From: Clostridiales bacterium
GTDB taxonomy: Bacteria; Bacillota; Clostridia; Oscillospirales; CAG-272
Direction of reading: 5' to 3'
NCBI GenBank assembly: GCA_018370615.1
Contig: JAGZAC010000020.1
Span: 1 to 12,275, forward strand
Length of the DNA stretch: 12,275 nt
Positions within the stretch are counted from its first letter, which is position 1; every line of letters begins with the position of its first letter. Positions 1 to 7,600 of this stretch are shown here, piece after piece. A program made the translations under genes and the position numbers. The notes under the pieces were generated by a model that had not been told where the DNA came from, searched no databases, and saw only the letters and a list, made by a program, of their open reading frames with translations.

Positions 1-57
1 GGAGTTGCAAGGCAACTCCGGGGGCCATTTCTACGTTAGCTGACTGAGGGATTGTTC
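1..57 (-). repeat. Edge of a double-hairpin intergenic repeat, truncated by the window start
   Basis: This stretch downstream of the spoIIE stop is one module of the repeat family also found at 4336-4570 and 9429-9785, read here on the minus strand. Positions 1-19 form a perfect hairpin (8-bp arms GGAGTTGC/GCAACTCC around a 3-base loop). The GTTAGCTGAC core at 37-46 matches 9767-9776. The left arm of that second hairpin is degenerate here, so the stem looks broken. Bases 1-28 are exactly the reverse complement of 4407-4434. The opposite end of the element would lie left of the window. No T-tract makes it a convincing spoIIE terminator. Confidence 0.7.
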
Positions 58-74
58 TTTTAGCACTTGTACAG

Positions 75-2432
75 CTATACACTCTCTACCTGCATGACAC
101 AGACAGTAATGTCGTCCTCTCTTCCCATCGCCTGGGCGGCCCGCTCACCAATCAAACGTGCTGCCGCTGCCGGCGAATCCATATGCATCAGTCCGCTGCA
201 AAGCAGCTCATACAGCCATGGACAGTCTTCATAATTCCCTGTAACGCCATCACTCATCATAATCACTGTATCTCCATCCTGGAGGTCAAAGGAAATCGCC
301 TCTGCATCCAGCGCCCGAATAATTCCTACCGGTACTGTTTTGGAATGAAGCCGGAACAGCTGTCCCCCACGGATGACAAAGGATGGCGCCGCGCCGCTCT
401 TGATAAACCGCGCTCTTCCCGTAAGCAAATCCGCCTCCATCAAATCCACTGTGGTAAAGCATTCCCCTTCACTGCCCCGAATAAAGCAATTGAGCATTTC
501 CAGCGCCCCCTTCATAGGACAGCCGGCCATCAGCAGCTTTTCCAAAAATACAGCAGAAATCCCGCTGGTCAGTGCTGCGTCCCGGCCACTGCCCATGCCA
601 TCGGAAACAAGCGTATAATAATACCCCTCATTGTTTTTGAAGGAGCATACGCTGTCTCCGCTTGTCTCGTCCCGTATGCCGGCAGAGCTGTAGCGTCCGC
701 TTTTGATTCCAAACATAGGAACGGAGTGCATCGCAGCGGAAACATATGCACCATCCAATGAAAACTCCGGCGTAGAGAGTCGTCCACCTAAGATTCCTTC
801 TGCGCAAAGACGGATATCGTCCGCGCCTGCCCCGCCAGACAGATCTATTCCACGCATATATATGTGCCGCTGACGGTCACCGTATACTGACGTATCTGTA
901 TAGGAAAAGCCCTGCCGTCGGAGCGCACGATGCAATGCCTCCTCCACTTTTTCATCCCGCTCCCACTGGGTGTCTGCATCTCCTGTTTCCCGGAGCATCT
1001 CTGCAATCACCGCATAATCTGAAGCAAACAATTCTGTCCGCTCTGACGCAGTACTCACGCTGGCCGCACGTCTGGCCGACATATTCACCGCATCCAGAAT
1101 TGCATCCATGTGGTGGCAGCGCCGCGCCAGTGTCTCCGGCACAATCTGGGCGCTCACCCTGCCATGTGTGGACAAACGGTGCGCCATATTATCAAAGAAG
1201 GAACTGACCTCCTCCTCTTCCTGTCCTCCGCAAAGAGCTTCGTGGGGACAGCCGCAGCAATACCGTGCTCGCACTGCAGTGCACATCTGATACGCCTCCT
1301 GGGCAGAAGGGCACCGCAGCTTGTCCGACACGCTAAAGAGCAATTTGGACAAGGACTCCAGCGAGCGGCAAATCCGAGCGTACCGCCGCTGGGATTTGTT
1401 TGTCCGTATGACTATATCTACATCTGTACGCTCCTCTGTGGGCAGGAGAAACGCGGGCAGTTTCTGTGGAAGCAAGCGAAATGTCAGCAGCGGTGCCATC
1501 ACTGCACATACCAGTGCCAACTCCGGCGCCACATCTGTAATCGCTGCAAATCCCCCAACCCCCAGCGCCCAGCTCATGCTGAGCGCGCCGGCAATCAGTA
1601 CCGCACCGCCGGCGGACATTTGAAACAGCAGTCCCGCACACAGCGCGGCAATCGGGTACATGGGAGCGTAAAGGGCTTCCAAGGCTATGCCGCAGAAAAG
1701 TCCCCATACAATACCATATGTAATCCCCCCTGCATAGGTAACATACAGTGTTATAAAATAAGAAAACAAAATTCCGATGCTAAAGGGAATCGCAATAGAA
1801 TCCAGGGCCAGCGTCACTGCAAAAAAGACGCCGCACATGCCGGCCAGTTTCATTTCCCGAGAAGCTGCCCGATTTCCTGCCAGCTGGAAAGCCGCGCAAA
1901 ACAGCGGATACAATACCACCCCAAGGATTGCAGAGAAAATGTCATAATACAGGCTTACACCGCTGAATATGGAAACACAGCCTGCTGCCACGCCGGCAGA
2001 CATGGCAATCACTACCCGTACGCCGCTGCTCTCATAAAACAGCCTGTACAGCATGGACAGCTTGTCTTTCTTGTTCCAGTGGGCACGATTGGCATAAAAG
2101 CTCGCTGCTATGCGCGCCGCAAGAATTCCTGTAAAAATCAGCACATGCCACAGTCCTCCTGCGGATATGCCCAAGGTTCCAAGTACTGTCCCTGCATAAG
2201 CACATGCCACACCTGTCCACCCGGAAACTGCACACAGAAGCGCCGCACCGAAGGGATACACACCTACAATAATTTCTGTAGAACCAAATAGAAGCCCTGT
2301 AACGAAAATCCCCGCCGGAAGCAATATTCGGCGCAAAGATGCCGTATCCCCTCCCTTTATTTTTTCACCCATGCGCCGGACCGTATCCCGGATCGCCTGA
2401 CCGGCAGACGCCGGCATTCTTTTTTTGTCCAT
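75..2432 (-). CDS. spoIIE: Stage II sporulation protein E, PP2C-type serine phosphatase
   Basis: SpoIIE is the septum-associated membrane phosphatase that dephosphorylates SpoIIAA and so activates sigma-F in the forespore. It also interacts with FtsZ during polar division. The 785-residue product is slightly shorter than the B. subtilis protein (about 827). Residues about 36-330 are strongly hydrophobic with roughly ten membrane segments, about 335-590 form the regulatory and oligomerisation region, and about 590-785 are the PP2C domain. Phosphatase motifs are visible: SDGMGSG (610-616), SDGVTG (727-732) and GREDDIT (770-776), whose acidic residues should bind Mn. A cysteine cluster (C384, C392, C393, C395, C401) sits in the central region. 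The ATG at 2432 is preceded by GAGG at 9-nt spacing. The gene is transcribed alone, and its upstream region carries a candidate Spo0A-type promoter. Identification is firm from the motifs and architecture. Confidence 0.96.
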   Translation of the reverse strand: MDKKRMPASAGQAIRDTVRRMGEKIKGGDTASLRRILLPAGIFVTGLLFGSTEIIVGVYPFGAALLCAVSGWTGVACAYAGTVLGTLGISAGGLWHVLIFTGILAARIAASFYANRAHWNKKDKLSMLYRLFYESSGVRVVIAMSAGVAAGCVSIFSGVSLYYDIFSAILGVVLYPLFCAAFQLAGNRAASREMKLAGMCGVFFAVTLALDSIAIPFSIGILFSYFITLYVTYAGGITYGIVWGLFCGIALEALYAPMYPIAALCAGLLFQMSAGGAVLIAGALSMSWALGVGGFAAITDVAPELALVCAVMAPLLTFRLLPQKLPAFLLPTEERTDVDIVIRTNKSQRRYARICRSLESLSKLLFSVSDKLRCPSAQEAYQMCTAVRARYCCGCPHEALCGGQEEEEVSSFFDNMAHRLSTHGRVSAQIVPETLARRCHHMDAILDAVNMSARRAASVSTASERTELFASDYAVIAEMLRETGDADTQWERDEKVEEALHRALRRQGFSYTDTSVYGDRQRHIYMRGIDLSGGAGADDIRLCAEGILGGRLSTPEFSLDGAYVSAAMHSVPMFGIKSGRYSSAGIRDETSGDSVCSFKNNEGYYYTLVSDGMGSGRDAALTSGISAVFLEKLLMAGCPMKGALEMLNCFIRGSEGECFTTVDLMEADLLTGRARFIKSGAAPSFVIRGGQLFRLHSKTVPVGIIRALDAEAISFDLQDGDTVIMMSDGVTGNYEDCPWLYELLCSGLMHMDSPAAAARLIGERAAQAMGREDDITVCVMQVESV

Positions 2433-2528
2433 CGTCCCTAACCTCGTCTTTCCTTTCCCTTCTCCCGCAGGAAATTCCTTTCTGCAGGCATATTTGCGCT
2501 TGTCTCGCGGTATATATAGTATGGACTG

Positions 2529-2561
2529 ATTGTATTCCAGCTAGGGTGCAAACCAGGTCAA
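2529..2561 (-). promoter_or_regulatory. Candidate Spo0A-dependent sigma-A promoter of spoIIE (21-bp spacer)
   Basis: On the minus strand a TTGACC -35 (2556-2561) and a TACAAT -10 (2529-2534) are separated by exactly 21 bp. Such over-long spacing is known for Spo0A-activated sigma-A promoters, including B. subtilis spoIIE and spoIIG. Just upstream, at about 2562-2576, are two GACGAT motifs 8 bp apart, resembling degenerate 0A boxes (TGACGAT against TGTCGAA). The leader to the ATG would be about 90 nt. The promoter elements are seen directly; Spo0A control is inferred. Confidence 0.55.
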
Positions 2562-2612
2562 ATCGTCGTATCGTCAAACCACTTGTTTTCGGATTCTATG
2601 ACGGGAAAGGGA

Positions 2613-2680
2613 CAAAATAAAAATTCCCCGCACCATTTCCGTCACAACGTGACGGGCAATGGCCGGGGAATCCCTTTTTT
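2613..2680 (-). terminator. Strong bidirectional rho-independent terminator after the abrB-family gene
   Basis: A long hairpin has outer arms ATTCCCCG (2623-2630) and CGGGGAAT (2664-2671) and an inner perfect stem CCGTCAC/GTGACGG (2639-2645 and 2649-2655) around a 3-base loop. On the minus strand it is followed by TTTTTATTTT (2622 down to 2613), fitting the end of the abrB transcript. On the plus strand it is followed by CCCTTTTTT, so it could work both ways. It would also insulate spoIIE from abrB read-through. Confidence 0.88.
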
Positions 2681-2804
2681 GCGATATGTTTTCTAGCGGC
2701 CGCCAAAGTCTTTGCAGATGTCTGCTCATCTCATACAAATCAGCACAGTGGATCCGGCAAACATATTTGCCGGGAGGCATCTGTCATTTTACAGCAGGAC
2801 GCAG

Positions 2805-3050
2805 CTATAACTGATTTTTCAGCTCCGCAAGACATCCTTTGCAAATTTTTCTGTCTTTGTATGTGATAATGTCGTCCGCCTCGCCGCAAAAAATACAAGA
2901 CGGGGAGTACTTCTGCAAGATCACTCGATTTTTTTCCACAAAAATCTCCGCTCCGTCGCCGGGATTTAGTTCCATCATTCTTCGTATTTCGATGGGAAGT
3001 ACGATTCGACCTAACTCGTCTATCTTCCGCACCATTCCTAAAGATCTCAT
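2805..3050 (-). CDS. abrB: AbrB-family transition-state regulator with a four-cysteine C-terminal tail
   Basis: This is a small DNA-binding regulator of the AbrB/Abh type, whose swapped-hairpin N-terminal domain in Bacillus represses stationary-phase genes until Spo0A relieves it. The 81-residue product opens with GMVRKIDELGRIVLPIEIRR, closely resembling the AbrB DNA-binding domain (residues 5-24). Residues 1-49 cover that domain. The C-terminal part has CxxC-x14-CxxC (C52, C55, C70, C73), which looks like a small zinc-binding knuckle. It is too short to be SpoVT, which has an added GAF domain. The start at 3050 has GGGAGG at 6-nt spacing. The gene is divergent from spmAB, has a near-consensus promoter and ends at a strong terminator, so it is monocistronic. 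Family assignment is firm; whether it is the functional orthologue of B. subtilis AbrB is not shown. Confidence 0.9.
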   Translation of the reverse strand: MRSLGMVRKIDELGRIVLPIEIRRMMELNPGDGAEIFVEKNRVILQKYSPSCIFCGEADDIITYKDRKICKGCLAELKNQL

Positions 3051-3085
3051 ATAATGCCTCCCAAATATTTATCTTTCTGGAAAAA

Positions 3086-3113
3086 ATTATATCATTTTTA
3101 CATAGATTGTCAA
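3086..3113 (-). promoter_or_regulatory. Consensus sigma-A promoter of the abrB-family gene
   Basis: On the minus strand a perfect TTGACA (3108-3113) and a perfect TATAAT (3086-3091) are 16 bp apart. Transcription should start near 3079, giving a leader of about 30 nt that carries the GGGAGG ribosome binding site. The -35 lies only about 18 bp before the spmA start codon, so activity here could interfere with divergent spmAB transcription. Confidence 0.85.
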
Positions 3114-3130
3114 GAGGTTGGTGTAATTTT

Positions 3131-3772
3131 ATGATGGAAAAGTGTTTTTTCGTCCTTGTTTCGATATCCATTATCTTCGCTGTTTCGACAGGAAATCTGC
3201 AGGAGGTGTCAAATGCTGTCGTAGACGGTGCTTCTAAGGCGATTTCTCTGATTATCTCCCTTGCGGGAGCCATGTGCCTGTGGAGTGGGATTATGGAAGT
3301 ATTGCGGGAAGCGGGAGCGGTACAAAAACTTTCTAAAATTCTGTCGCCCATTTTACGCCGGGTGTTCCCTGAAACCTGGAAATCCGGCAAAGGGAGCGAA
3401 GAGGTATGTGCAGCGCTGTCCGCAAATATTCTGGGAATTGGAAACGCCGCCACACCGCTGGCGCTGTCCGCCATGGAGAAAATGCAGCAGGCCAATCCAA
3501 ACAAAGAGCGTGCCACCGACGACATGGTCACTTTTGCAATTCTTGGTGCGTCCTCCCTGGATCTTTTACCAACCACCCTTATTGCACTGCGCCGCGCAGC
3601 CGGCAGCAGCGCGCCATACAAAATCATTTTACCGGTATGGATTTGTTCCGCCACATGTGCGGTGGCAGGAGTGTTATTATCTAAGCTTTGCGCAGCCTTT
3701 GCTCGCAAATATCGGAAAAAACAAAATAGAAAAGCCGTAGTAAATCCCAAAAAGGCGGTGCAGCATGATTGA
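3131..3772 (+). CDS. spmA: Spore maturation protein A (SpmA), integral membrane protein
   Basis: SpmA and SpmB are membrane proteins of the nucleoside-recognition (gate) family, needed in Bacillus and Clostridium for proper spore core dehydration and heat resistance. The 213-residue product has a hydrophobic N-terminus, the family signature SANILGIGNAATP (97-109), a second conserved block FAILGASSLDLLPTT (135-149), a hydrophobic segment at about 165-190 and a basic tail (191-208). I take the ATG at 3131; a second ATG follows immediately at 3134. A TTG at 3107 in the same frame would add eight residues but has no ribosome binding site. The ribosome binding site for 3131 is itself weak (GGTTGGTG, or AGAGG about 13 nt away), suggesting modest translation. 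The last 8 nt overlap spmB, so the two are translationally coupled. A sigma-E promoter would be expected; I see only a poor CATAGATT match at 3101-3108. Confidence 0.93.
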   Translation: MMEKCFFVLVSISIIFAVSTGNLQEVSNAVVDGASKAISLIISLAGAMCLWSGIMEVLREAGAVQKLSKILSPILRRVFPETWKSGKGSEEVCAALSANILGIGNAATPLALSAMEKMQQANPNKERATDDMVTFAILGASSLDLLPTTLIALRRAAGSSAPYKIILPVWICSATCAVAGVLLSKLCAAFARKYRKKQNRKAVVNPKKAVQHD

Positions 3773-4289
3773 AAAGGCCGCAATTTTTGTTTTGCCCGGT
3801 GTGATTCTCCTTGCGGCCATTCTCATGATTCGGCTTGGCAAACGGGGTGGAGAAGCCTTCATCCGTGGAGCGCGCAATGGGCTTTCCACTACGGTTTCCC
3901 TAATTCCAGCCATGCTTATGCTGACGGTGGGCCTGACGATGTTCACCGCATCCGGTGCGGTGGACTGGCTGGCGAAATCTCTCTCTTCTGTATGCAGCAC
4001 ACTTGGAATCCCTTCGGAGCTGCTTCCCCTGATTGTCACCCGGCCTGTATCGGGATCGGCATCAACCTCCACCTTTGCAGACCTTATCGCCGCACATGGA
4101 CCAGACAGTCTCGCGGGACTTGCGGCGTCTGTAATGATGGGCTCCTCGGATACACTGATTTATGTAATCAGTGTATATTTCACCGGTGCGAAGGGTGTGC
4201 GCAGCACGCGGCATGCATTCCCCGTCGCCGCCATTGTTATGGTGATATGCATCCTGTTGTCATGCTATCTGTGTAGAGTGCTGTTTTGA
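3765..4289 (+). CDS. spmB: Spore maturation protein B (SpmB), integral membrane protein
   Basis: SpmB is the partner of SpmA in spore core dehydration and is usually encoded directly after it, as here. The 174-residue length matches B. subtilis SpmB (about 178). Diagnostic blocks are RPVSGSAS (93-100), HGPDS (111-115) and MMGSSDTLIYVISVYF (124-139). Membrane segments are likely at about 5-23, 43-63, 125-140 and 150-170. The ATG at 3765 lies inside the end of spmA and is preceded by GGCGGTG, so translation probably depends on spmA. No dacB-like gene follows, unlike the B. subtilis operon. The gene faces nifJ tail to tail across the repeat cluster. Confidence 0.94.
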   Translation: MIEKAAIFVLPGVILLAAILMIRLGKRGGEAFIRGARNGLSTTVSLIPAMLMLTVGLTMFTASGAVDWLAKSLSSVCSTLGIPSELLPLIVTRPVSGSASTSTFADLIAAHGPDSLAGLAASVMMGSSDTLIYVISVYFTGAKGVRSTRHAFPVAAIVMVICILLSCYLCRVLF

Positions 4290-4335
4290 AGATGGCTTTT
4301 CTAAAAAAGTTTTTTACGTTAAAGTTACTAAGATA

Positions 4336-4384
4336 CAATCCCCCACCCGCTAACGCGGGATGCCCCCTTTACACAAGGGGGCCT
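4336..4384 (+). repeat. Double-hairpin repeat module, copy b
   Basis: The module has a CAATCCCCCA lead, hairpin H1 CCCGC-TAAC-GCGGG (4346-4359) and hairpin H2 GCCCCCTT-TACAC-AAGGGGGC (4362-4382) followed by CTTTT. It is nearly identical to the module at 4524-4570; the differences are in and next to the H1 loop. H2 with its short T-run could weakly terminate spmB transcripts. Confidence 0.85.
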
Positions 4385-4392
4385 TTTGAAAA

Positions 4393-4449
4393 AAGACTTT
4401 GCTGACATGGCCCCCGGAGTTGCCTTGCAACTCCCCACAAGGGGGTCTT
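4393..4449 (+). repeat. Nested hairpin, variant H2 of the repeat family (copy c)
   Basis: Outer arms CCCCC (4411-4415) and GGGGG (4441-4445) enclose a perfect inner hairpin with arms GGAGTTGC/GCAACTCC (4416-4423 and 4427-4434) around CTT. The flanking AAGAC (4393-4397) and GTCTT (4445-4449) can extend the stem. Compared with copies b and e, the inner hairpin replaces most of the short H2 loop. Bases 4407-4434 are an exact inverted copy of window bases 1-28. Confidence 0.75.
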
Positions 4450-4458
4450 TCCAATTTA

Positions 4459-4514
4459 AGCCTCCCCTGTGTAAGGGGAGGTGGCACAGCGGCAGTTGTG
4501 TCGGAGGGGTTGTA
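4459..4514 (-). repeat. Double-hairpin repeat module in inverted orientation, copy d
   Basis: H2 is CCTCCCC/GGGGAGG (4461-4467 and 4475-4481). H1 is GGCACA/TGTGTC (4483-4488 and 4497-4502, with one G-T pair), followed by GGAGGGGTTGT. It has the same architecture as copies b and e but lies on the other strand with a different H1 sequence. Copies b and d therefore face each other as imperfect terminal inverted repeats of a roughly 180-bp unit. Confidence 0.75.
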
Positions 4515-4523
4515 AAAGGGAAG

Positions 4524-4570
4524 CAATCCCCCACCCGCTTCGCGGGAGCCCCCTTTACACAAGGGGGCCT
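4524..4570 (+). repeat. Double-hairpin repeat module, copy e
   Basis: This is a near-identical direct repeat of 4336-4384. H1 is CCCGC-TTC-GCGGG (4534-4546) and H2 is GCCCCCTT-TACAC-AAGGGGGC (4548-4568). The H1 loop is TTC instead of TAAC while both stems are intact. It lies just before the nifJ terminator. Confidence 0.85.
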
Positions 4571-4573
4571 AAA

Positions 4574-4616
4574 TCAGAAAAAGAGGCCGCATTCCTGCGG
4601 CCCCTTTTCATTTATT
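4574..4616. terminator. Bidirectional terminator between convergent spmB and nifJ
   Basis: A hairpin GGCCGC-ATTCCT-GCGGCC (4585-4602) begins about 15 nt after the nifJ stop. On the minus strand it is followed by TCTTTTTCTG, fitting nifJ termination. On the plus strand it is followed by CCTTTTCATTTATTTT, fitting termination of spmAB read-through. It is a simple hairpin distinct from the repeat modules beside it. Confidence 0.85.
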
Positions 4617-7600
4617 TTACTCGTACAGCTTACCCATTTTTACAAGTCGCTGATATTTTTCTGCTGCCGCAGTCTCTGCCTGCGTAAACAGTTTTTCTGC
4701 TCTCTCGGGGAAGGACTGTGCAAGGCGGGCGTACCGGGCCTCATTCTGAATAAATTCTTTATAATTTCCGCTCGGCTCCTTGGAATCGATGGTCAATTTA
4801 TTGGATTCCAATGTAGGATTGTACCGGAACATGTGCCAGTAGCCTGCTTCCACTGCCTTCTTCATCTCCAGCTGGCAGTTCTGCATACCGCCCTTCTTGA
4901 TACCGTGCATCTCGCAGGGAGAATATCCGATAATCAGAGAAGGACCGTGGTAAGCTTCTGCTTCGCGGATAGCCTTCAGAGTCTGGTTCATATCTGCGCC
5001 CATCGCAACCTGTGCTACATATACATATCCGTAGGACATAGCGATTTCTGCAAGATTCTTCTTGCCGATGGCCTTACCGGCTGCGGCAAACTGGGCAACC
5101 TGACCCACGTTGGAGGCTTTGGACGCCTGTCCGCCGGTATTGGAGTATACTTCAGTATCAAACACCATGATATTTACATCTTCGCCGGTAGCGAGAACGT
5201 GGTCCAAGCCACCAAATCCGATGTCATATGCCCATCCGTCACCACCGAAGATCCATACGGACTTTTTAGACAGATAATCCTTATCTGCAAGGATCTTTGC
5301 CCGCAGATCCGCACACGCATCGCAGCTGCAGCTCTCCAGCATTGTCACGAGAGCGTCTGTCGCCTTCGCATTGGCCTCGCCATCTTCCAACGTATCCAGA
5401 TATGCGGCGATCACTGCCTTTTTCTCTTCATCTGTAATAATGGCGTCAAGTTCCTTTATATAACCAATCAGGCGCTCACGAATGGCCTTTTGTCCCAAAT
5501 AGATACCAAGACCATGCTCTGCATTGTCCTCAAACAGGGAGTTTGCCCATGCGGGACCTTTACCGCTTTCATGATTTACCGTGTAAGGTGTTGCAGGTGC
5601 GCTGCCGCCCCAGATAGAGGAACATCCAGTTGCATTCGAGATAATCATTCTCTCACCGAACAGCTGGGTAATGAGCCGCGCATATGTGGGCTCTGCACAG
5701 CCTGCACATGCACCGGAGAACTCAAGCAGCGGCTGCTGGAACTGACTGCCCTTGATGGTGCTCATGGCAAAAGGCAGATCCTTCTTCGATACGTTCTTTA
5801 CAGCGTAATCGAATACTTCCTGCTGCTCCAGCTGAGTATCCTGGAGCACCATTTCCAGTGCTCTCTTTCCGGGCTTTGTAGGACAAGTCTTTACGCAGAG
5901 GGTACATCCCATACAATCCAGCGGGCTGATGGCGATGGCAAACTTCAGGTCCTCGCAGCCCTTTCCGATCATCTTTGCAGTAAATTTGGTGGCAGCAGGA
6001 GCTGCAGCAGCCTCTTCGGCATTCATAGCAAAGGGACGGATGGTAGCATGGGGACATACGAAGCTACACTGGTTACACTGGATACAGTTTTCCGGATGCC
6101 ATTCGGGAACCATCACAGCAACGCCGCGCTTCTCATAAGCGGCAGAGCCCTGAGGGAAGGTACCGTCTGCTCTTTCTGCGAATGCAGATACAGGCAGGGA
6201 ATCGCCATCCATCTTGCCTACAGGTCTTACAACCGCATTGACAAATTTCACAAGCTCCGGACGGTCGCCAGTCGCAGGCGCCTCTGCAGGAGTCTCACCA
6301 GCATCCTTCCAGGCTGCGGGCACGTCTACCTTTACCAGCGCACCGGCACCCATGTCGATGGCTCTGTGGTTCTGGTCTACAACGTCCTGACCAAACTTGG
6401 AGTAGGACTTGGTAGCCATATACTTCATGTATCCTACGGCCTCGTCCAGGGGCATAATCTTTGCCAGTGCAAAGAAGGCGGCCTGCAGGATGGTATTCTT
6501 TACCTTTGCATTGCCGATATCGTTCTTAGCAATGGAGGTAGCGTTGATGATATAGAATTGAATGTTATTGTTCGCAATGTAAGACTTCACCGATGCAGGG
6601 AGATGCTTATCCAGCTCATCCACAGACCACAGGCAGTCCAAAAGGAAGGTGCCGCCGGGTTTTACGTCATTTACAATTTTGAAGCCCTTCAAAATATAGG
6701 AGGGGTTATGACAGGCGACAAAATCTGCTTGGGTAATATAGTAAGAGCTCTTAATGGGCTGATCTCCGAAACGCAGGTGGGAAATGGTCACACCGCCTGT
6801 CTTCTTGGAGTCATACTGGAAATATGCCTGGATAAACTTGTCAGTGTGGTCGCCGATGATTTTGATGGAGTTCTTGTTTGCGCCAACGGTACCGTCGCCG
6901 CCCAGACCCCAGAATTTGCAGGAAATGGTTCCCTTTGCAGAGGTATCGGGCGCCGGCTTTTCCTCCAGGGAAAGACCGGTCACGTCGTCTACGATGCCGA
7001 TGGTAAAGTTACCCTTAGGTGCGTCGCTGGCAAGATTCTCATACACAGCGAAAATGGAGGCAGGTGTGGTATCTTTGGAACCGAGGCCGTAACGTCCTCC
7101 TACCACCGTCTTGTCGGAAACGCCCTTGGAAGCAAGTGCGGTCATAACGTCCAGATACAGTGGCTCGCCCAGCGCGCCGGGTTCCTTTGTTCTGTCCAGA
7201 ACGGCAATCTTCTTTGCAGTCTGAGGGATGGCGGCCAGCAGCTTGTCCGCTACGAAGGGTCTGTACAGGCGAACCTTTACAAGGCCGACCTTTTCACCGG
7301 CAGCGGTGAGATAGTCAATTACTTCTTCTGCTACGTCACATACGGAGCCCATAGCGATAATCACCCGGTCTGCATCCGGTGCACCGTAGTAGTTAAATGC
7401 CTGGTAATTGGTACCCAGCTTTTTGTTTACTTTATCGAAATATTTATCTACGATAGCAGGCAGTGCATCGTAGTACCGGTTGCAAGCTTCCCGATGCTGG
7501 AAGAAGATGTCGCCGTTTTCAGCGGAGCCCCGCAGTACGGGATGCTCCGGATTGAGGGAACGGCTGCGGAACGCCTGGATGGCGTCCATATCCACCATTT

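Larger units (their letters stand above)
2433..2804. other. Intergenic region between spoIIE and the abrB-family gene
   Basis: Apart from the candidate spoIIE promoter and the terminator, this 372-bp gap shows no gene I can support. A perfect small palindrome, CCGGCAAA-CATA-TTTGCCGG, lies at 2754-2773, between the abrB stop and the terminator. It lacks a T-tract, so it is more likely an mRNA 3' hairpin than a terminator. A 68-codon reading frame (2574-2780, minus) runs straight through the terminator, has no ribosome binding site and is not called. Confidence 0.6.

Noticed and set aside
1110..2291. A 393-codon plus-strand frame opposite spoIIE
   Set aside because: Antisense to a clear spoIIE gene, with low-complexity Cys/His/Arg-rich translation and no ribosome binding site.
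2574..2780. A 68-codon minus-strand frame downstream of abrB
   Set aside because: It reads through a strong terminator hairpin, has no ribosome binding site and resembles no family.
3005..3011. 0A-like box TTCGACC early in abrB
   Set aside because: It encodes the conserved LGRI segment of the DNA-binding domain, so coding constraint explains it.
3107..3130. TTG at 3107 as the spmA start
   Set aside because: No ribosome binding site precedes it and it lies within the abrB promoter. The ATG at 3131 gives the expected hydrophobic SpmA N-terminus.
2740..3783. A 347-codon minus-strand frame spanning abrB and spmA
   Set aside because: It crosses two firmly identified genes in other frames and their promoter region; it is a shadow.
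4328..4562. Small frames encoding PLCKGG- or PPLTQGR-like peptides in the repeat cluster
   Set aside because: These are translations of the hairpin repeats and are often mis-annotated as short hypothetical proteins. No start signal supports them.
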